Below the pieces are notes generated by a model that was not told the origin of the DNA, did not search any database, and saw nothing but the letters and a program-made list of their open reading frames with translations. A program made the position numbers and the translations under genes. Source: Pseudomonadota bacterium (GTDB taxonomy: Bacteria > SZUA-182 > DTGQ01). From it: a DNA stretch of 5,641 nt. Positions 5,567 through 5,641 of the stretch are shown here, piece after piece. Where the stretch lies: NCBI GenBank assembly GCA_030605265.1, contig JAUWIR010000326.1, positions 1 through 5,641 on the forward strand. The letters run 5' to 3'. Every line of letters starts with the position of its first letter. The first letter of the stretch is position 1.

Positions 5567-5641
5567 GTGAAAATTTCCACTATGAGGAAATTAGACGATT
5601 GGGTAGGTATTCCCCTCTGCATGGTAATGCATTTATTTGCC
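5567..5641 (+). CDS. 5' end of a gene, possibly a GT9 (heptosyltransferase-like) glycosyltransferase (3' partial)
   Basis: An open frame runs from GTG 5567 to the window edge, giving 25 residues, with an AAGGAG ribosome site at good spacing. An ATG five codons later (5582) is a weaker alternative start. The visible peptide includes RKLDDWVGIPLC followed by hydrophobic residues. From memory, a (D)xWxGxPLC stretch followed by hydrophobic residues occurs at the N-terminus of some GT9 family proteins in environmental bacteria, before the first Rossmann strand. That would suit a lipopolysaccharide or surface-glycan locus. The match rests on very few residues, so the family call is tentative, whereas the existence of a gene here is likely. 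Confidence 0.5.
   Translation, partial: MKISTMRKLDDWVGIPLCMVMHLFA

Overview
The window is a glycan-type accessory locus from a moderately A/T-rich bacterium, with every gene on the + strand. Dispersed short-period repeats of the CACGGAGGCACAGAG / GGCACAAAGG type, together with glycosyltransferase, coiled-coil and radical SAM genes, are what I would expect in large environmental genomes of Gram-negative or deep-branching groups such as Desulfobacterota, Planctomycetota, Nitrospirota or Omnitrophota. That placement is an inference from style; no marker gene in the window fixes the taxon.

Layout. Bases 1-509 hold the 3' end of a coiled-coil gene built from 21-residue repeats, with a hydrophobic, basic-flanked C-terminus. 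Bases 510-666 are intergenic and contain a weak terminator-like hairpin and a long 27-bp inverted repeat. Bases 667-3183 encode an 838-residue fusion of a GT4-like glycosyltransferase (about residues 1-385) and a radical SAM enzyme (about 449-838). The linker between them carries an 8-bp tandem repeat in coding frame. Bases 3196-4344 encode a stand-alone paralogue of that radical SAM half. Bases 4341-5429 encode a third, divergent radical SAM/SPASM enzyme that overlaps its upstream neighbour by 4 bp. Bases 5430-5566 are intergenic, with a 7-bp tandem repeat and two TAACGTTA palindromes. From 5567 a new gene with a good ribosome binding site runs off the window; its first residues resemble the N-terminus of some GT9 (heptosyltransferase-like) proteins.

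How the genes may work together. The fusion, its twin and the third radical SAM gene have gaps of 12 bp and -4 bp, so they very probably form one operon. All three radical SAM units have an intact CX3CX2C motif and downstream cysteines in a CX12GX4C arrangement, typical of SPASM/twitch auxiliary Fe-S domains. There is no room for a precursor-peptide gene between them. With a glycosyltransferase covalently attached and other surface-glycan-type genes nearby, the simplest hypothesis is radical modification of a sugar or lipid-linked glycan (for example dehydrogenation, deamination or epimerisation) rather than RiPP maturation. The substrate cannot be read from the sequence. The most unusual features are the glycosyltransferase-radical SAM fusion, which appears to have been made through a repeat element, and an A8 tract in the linker whose exact length keeps the fusion in frame.
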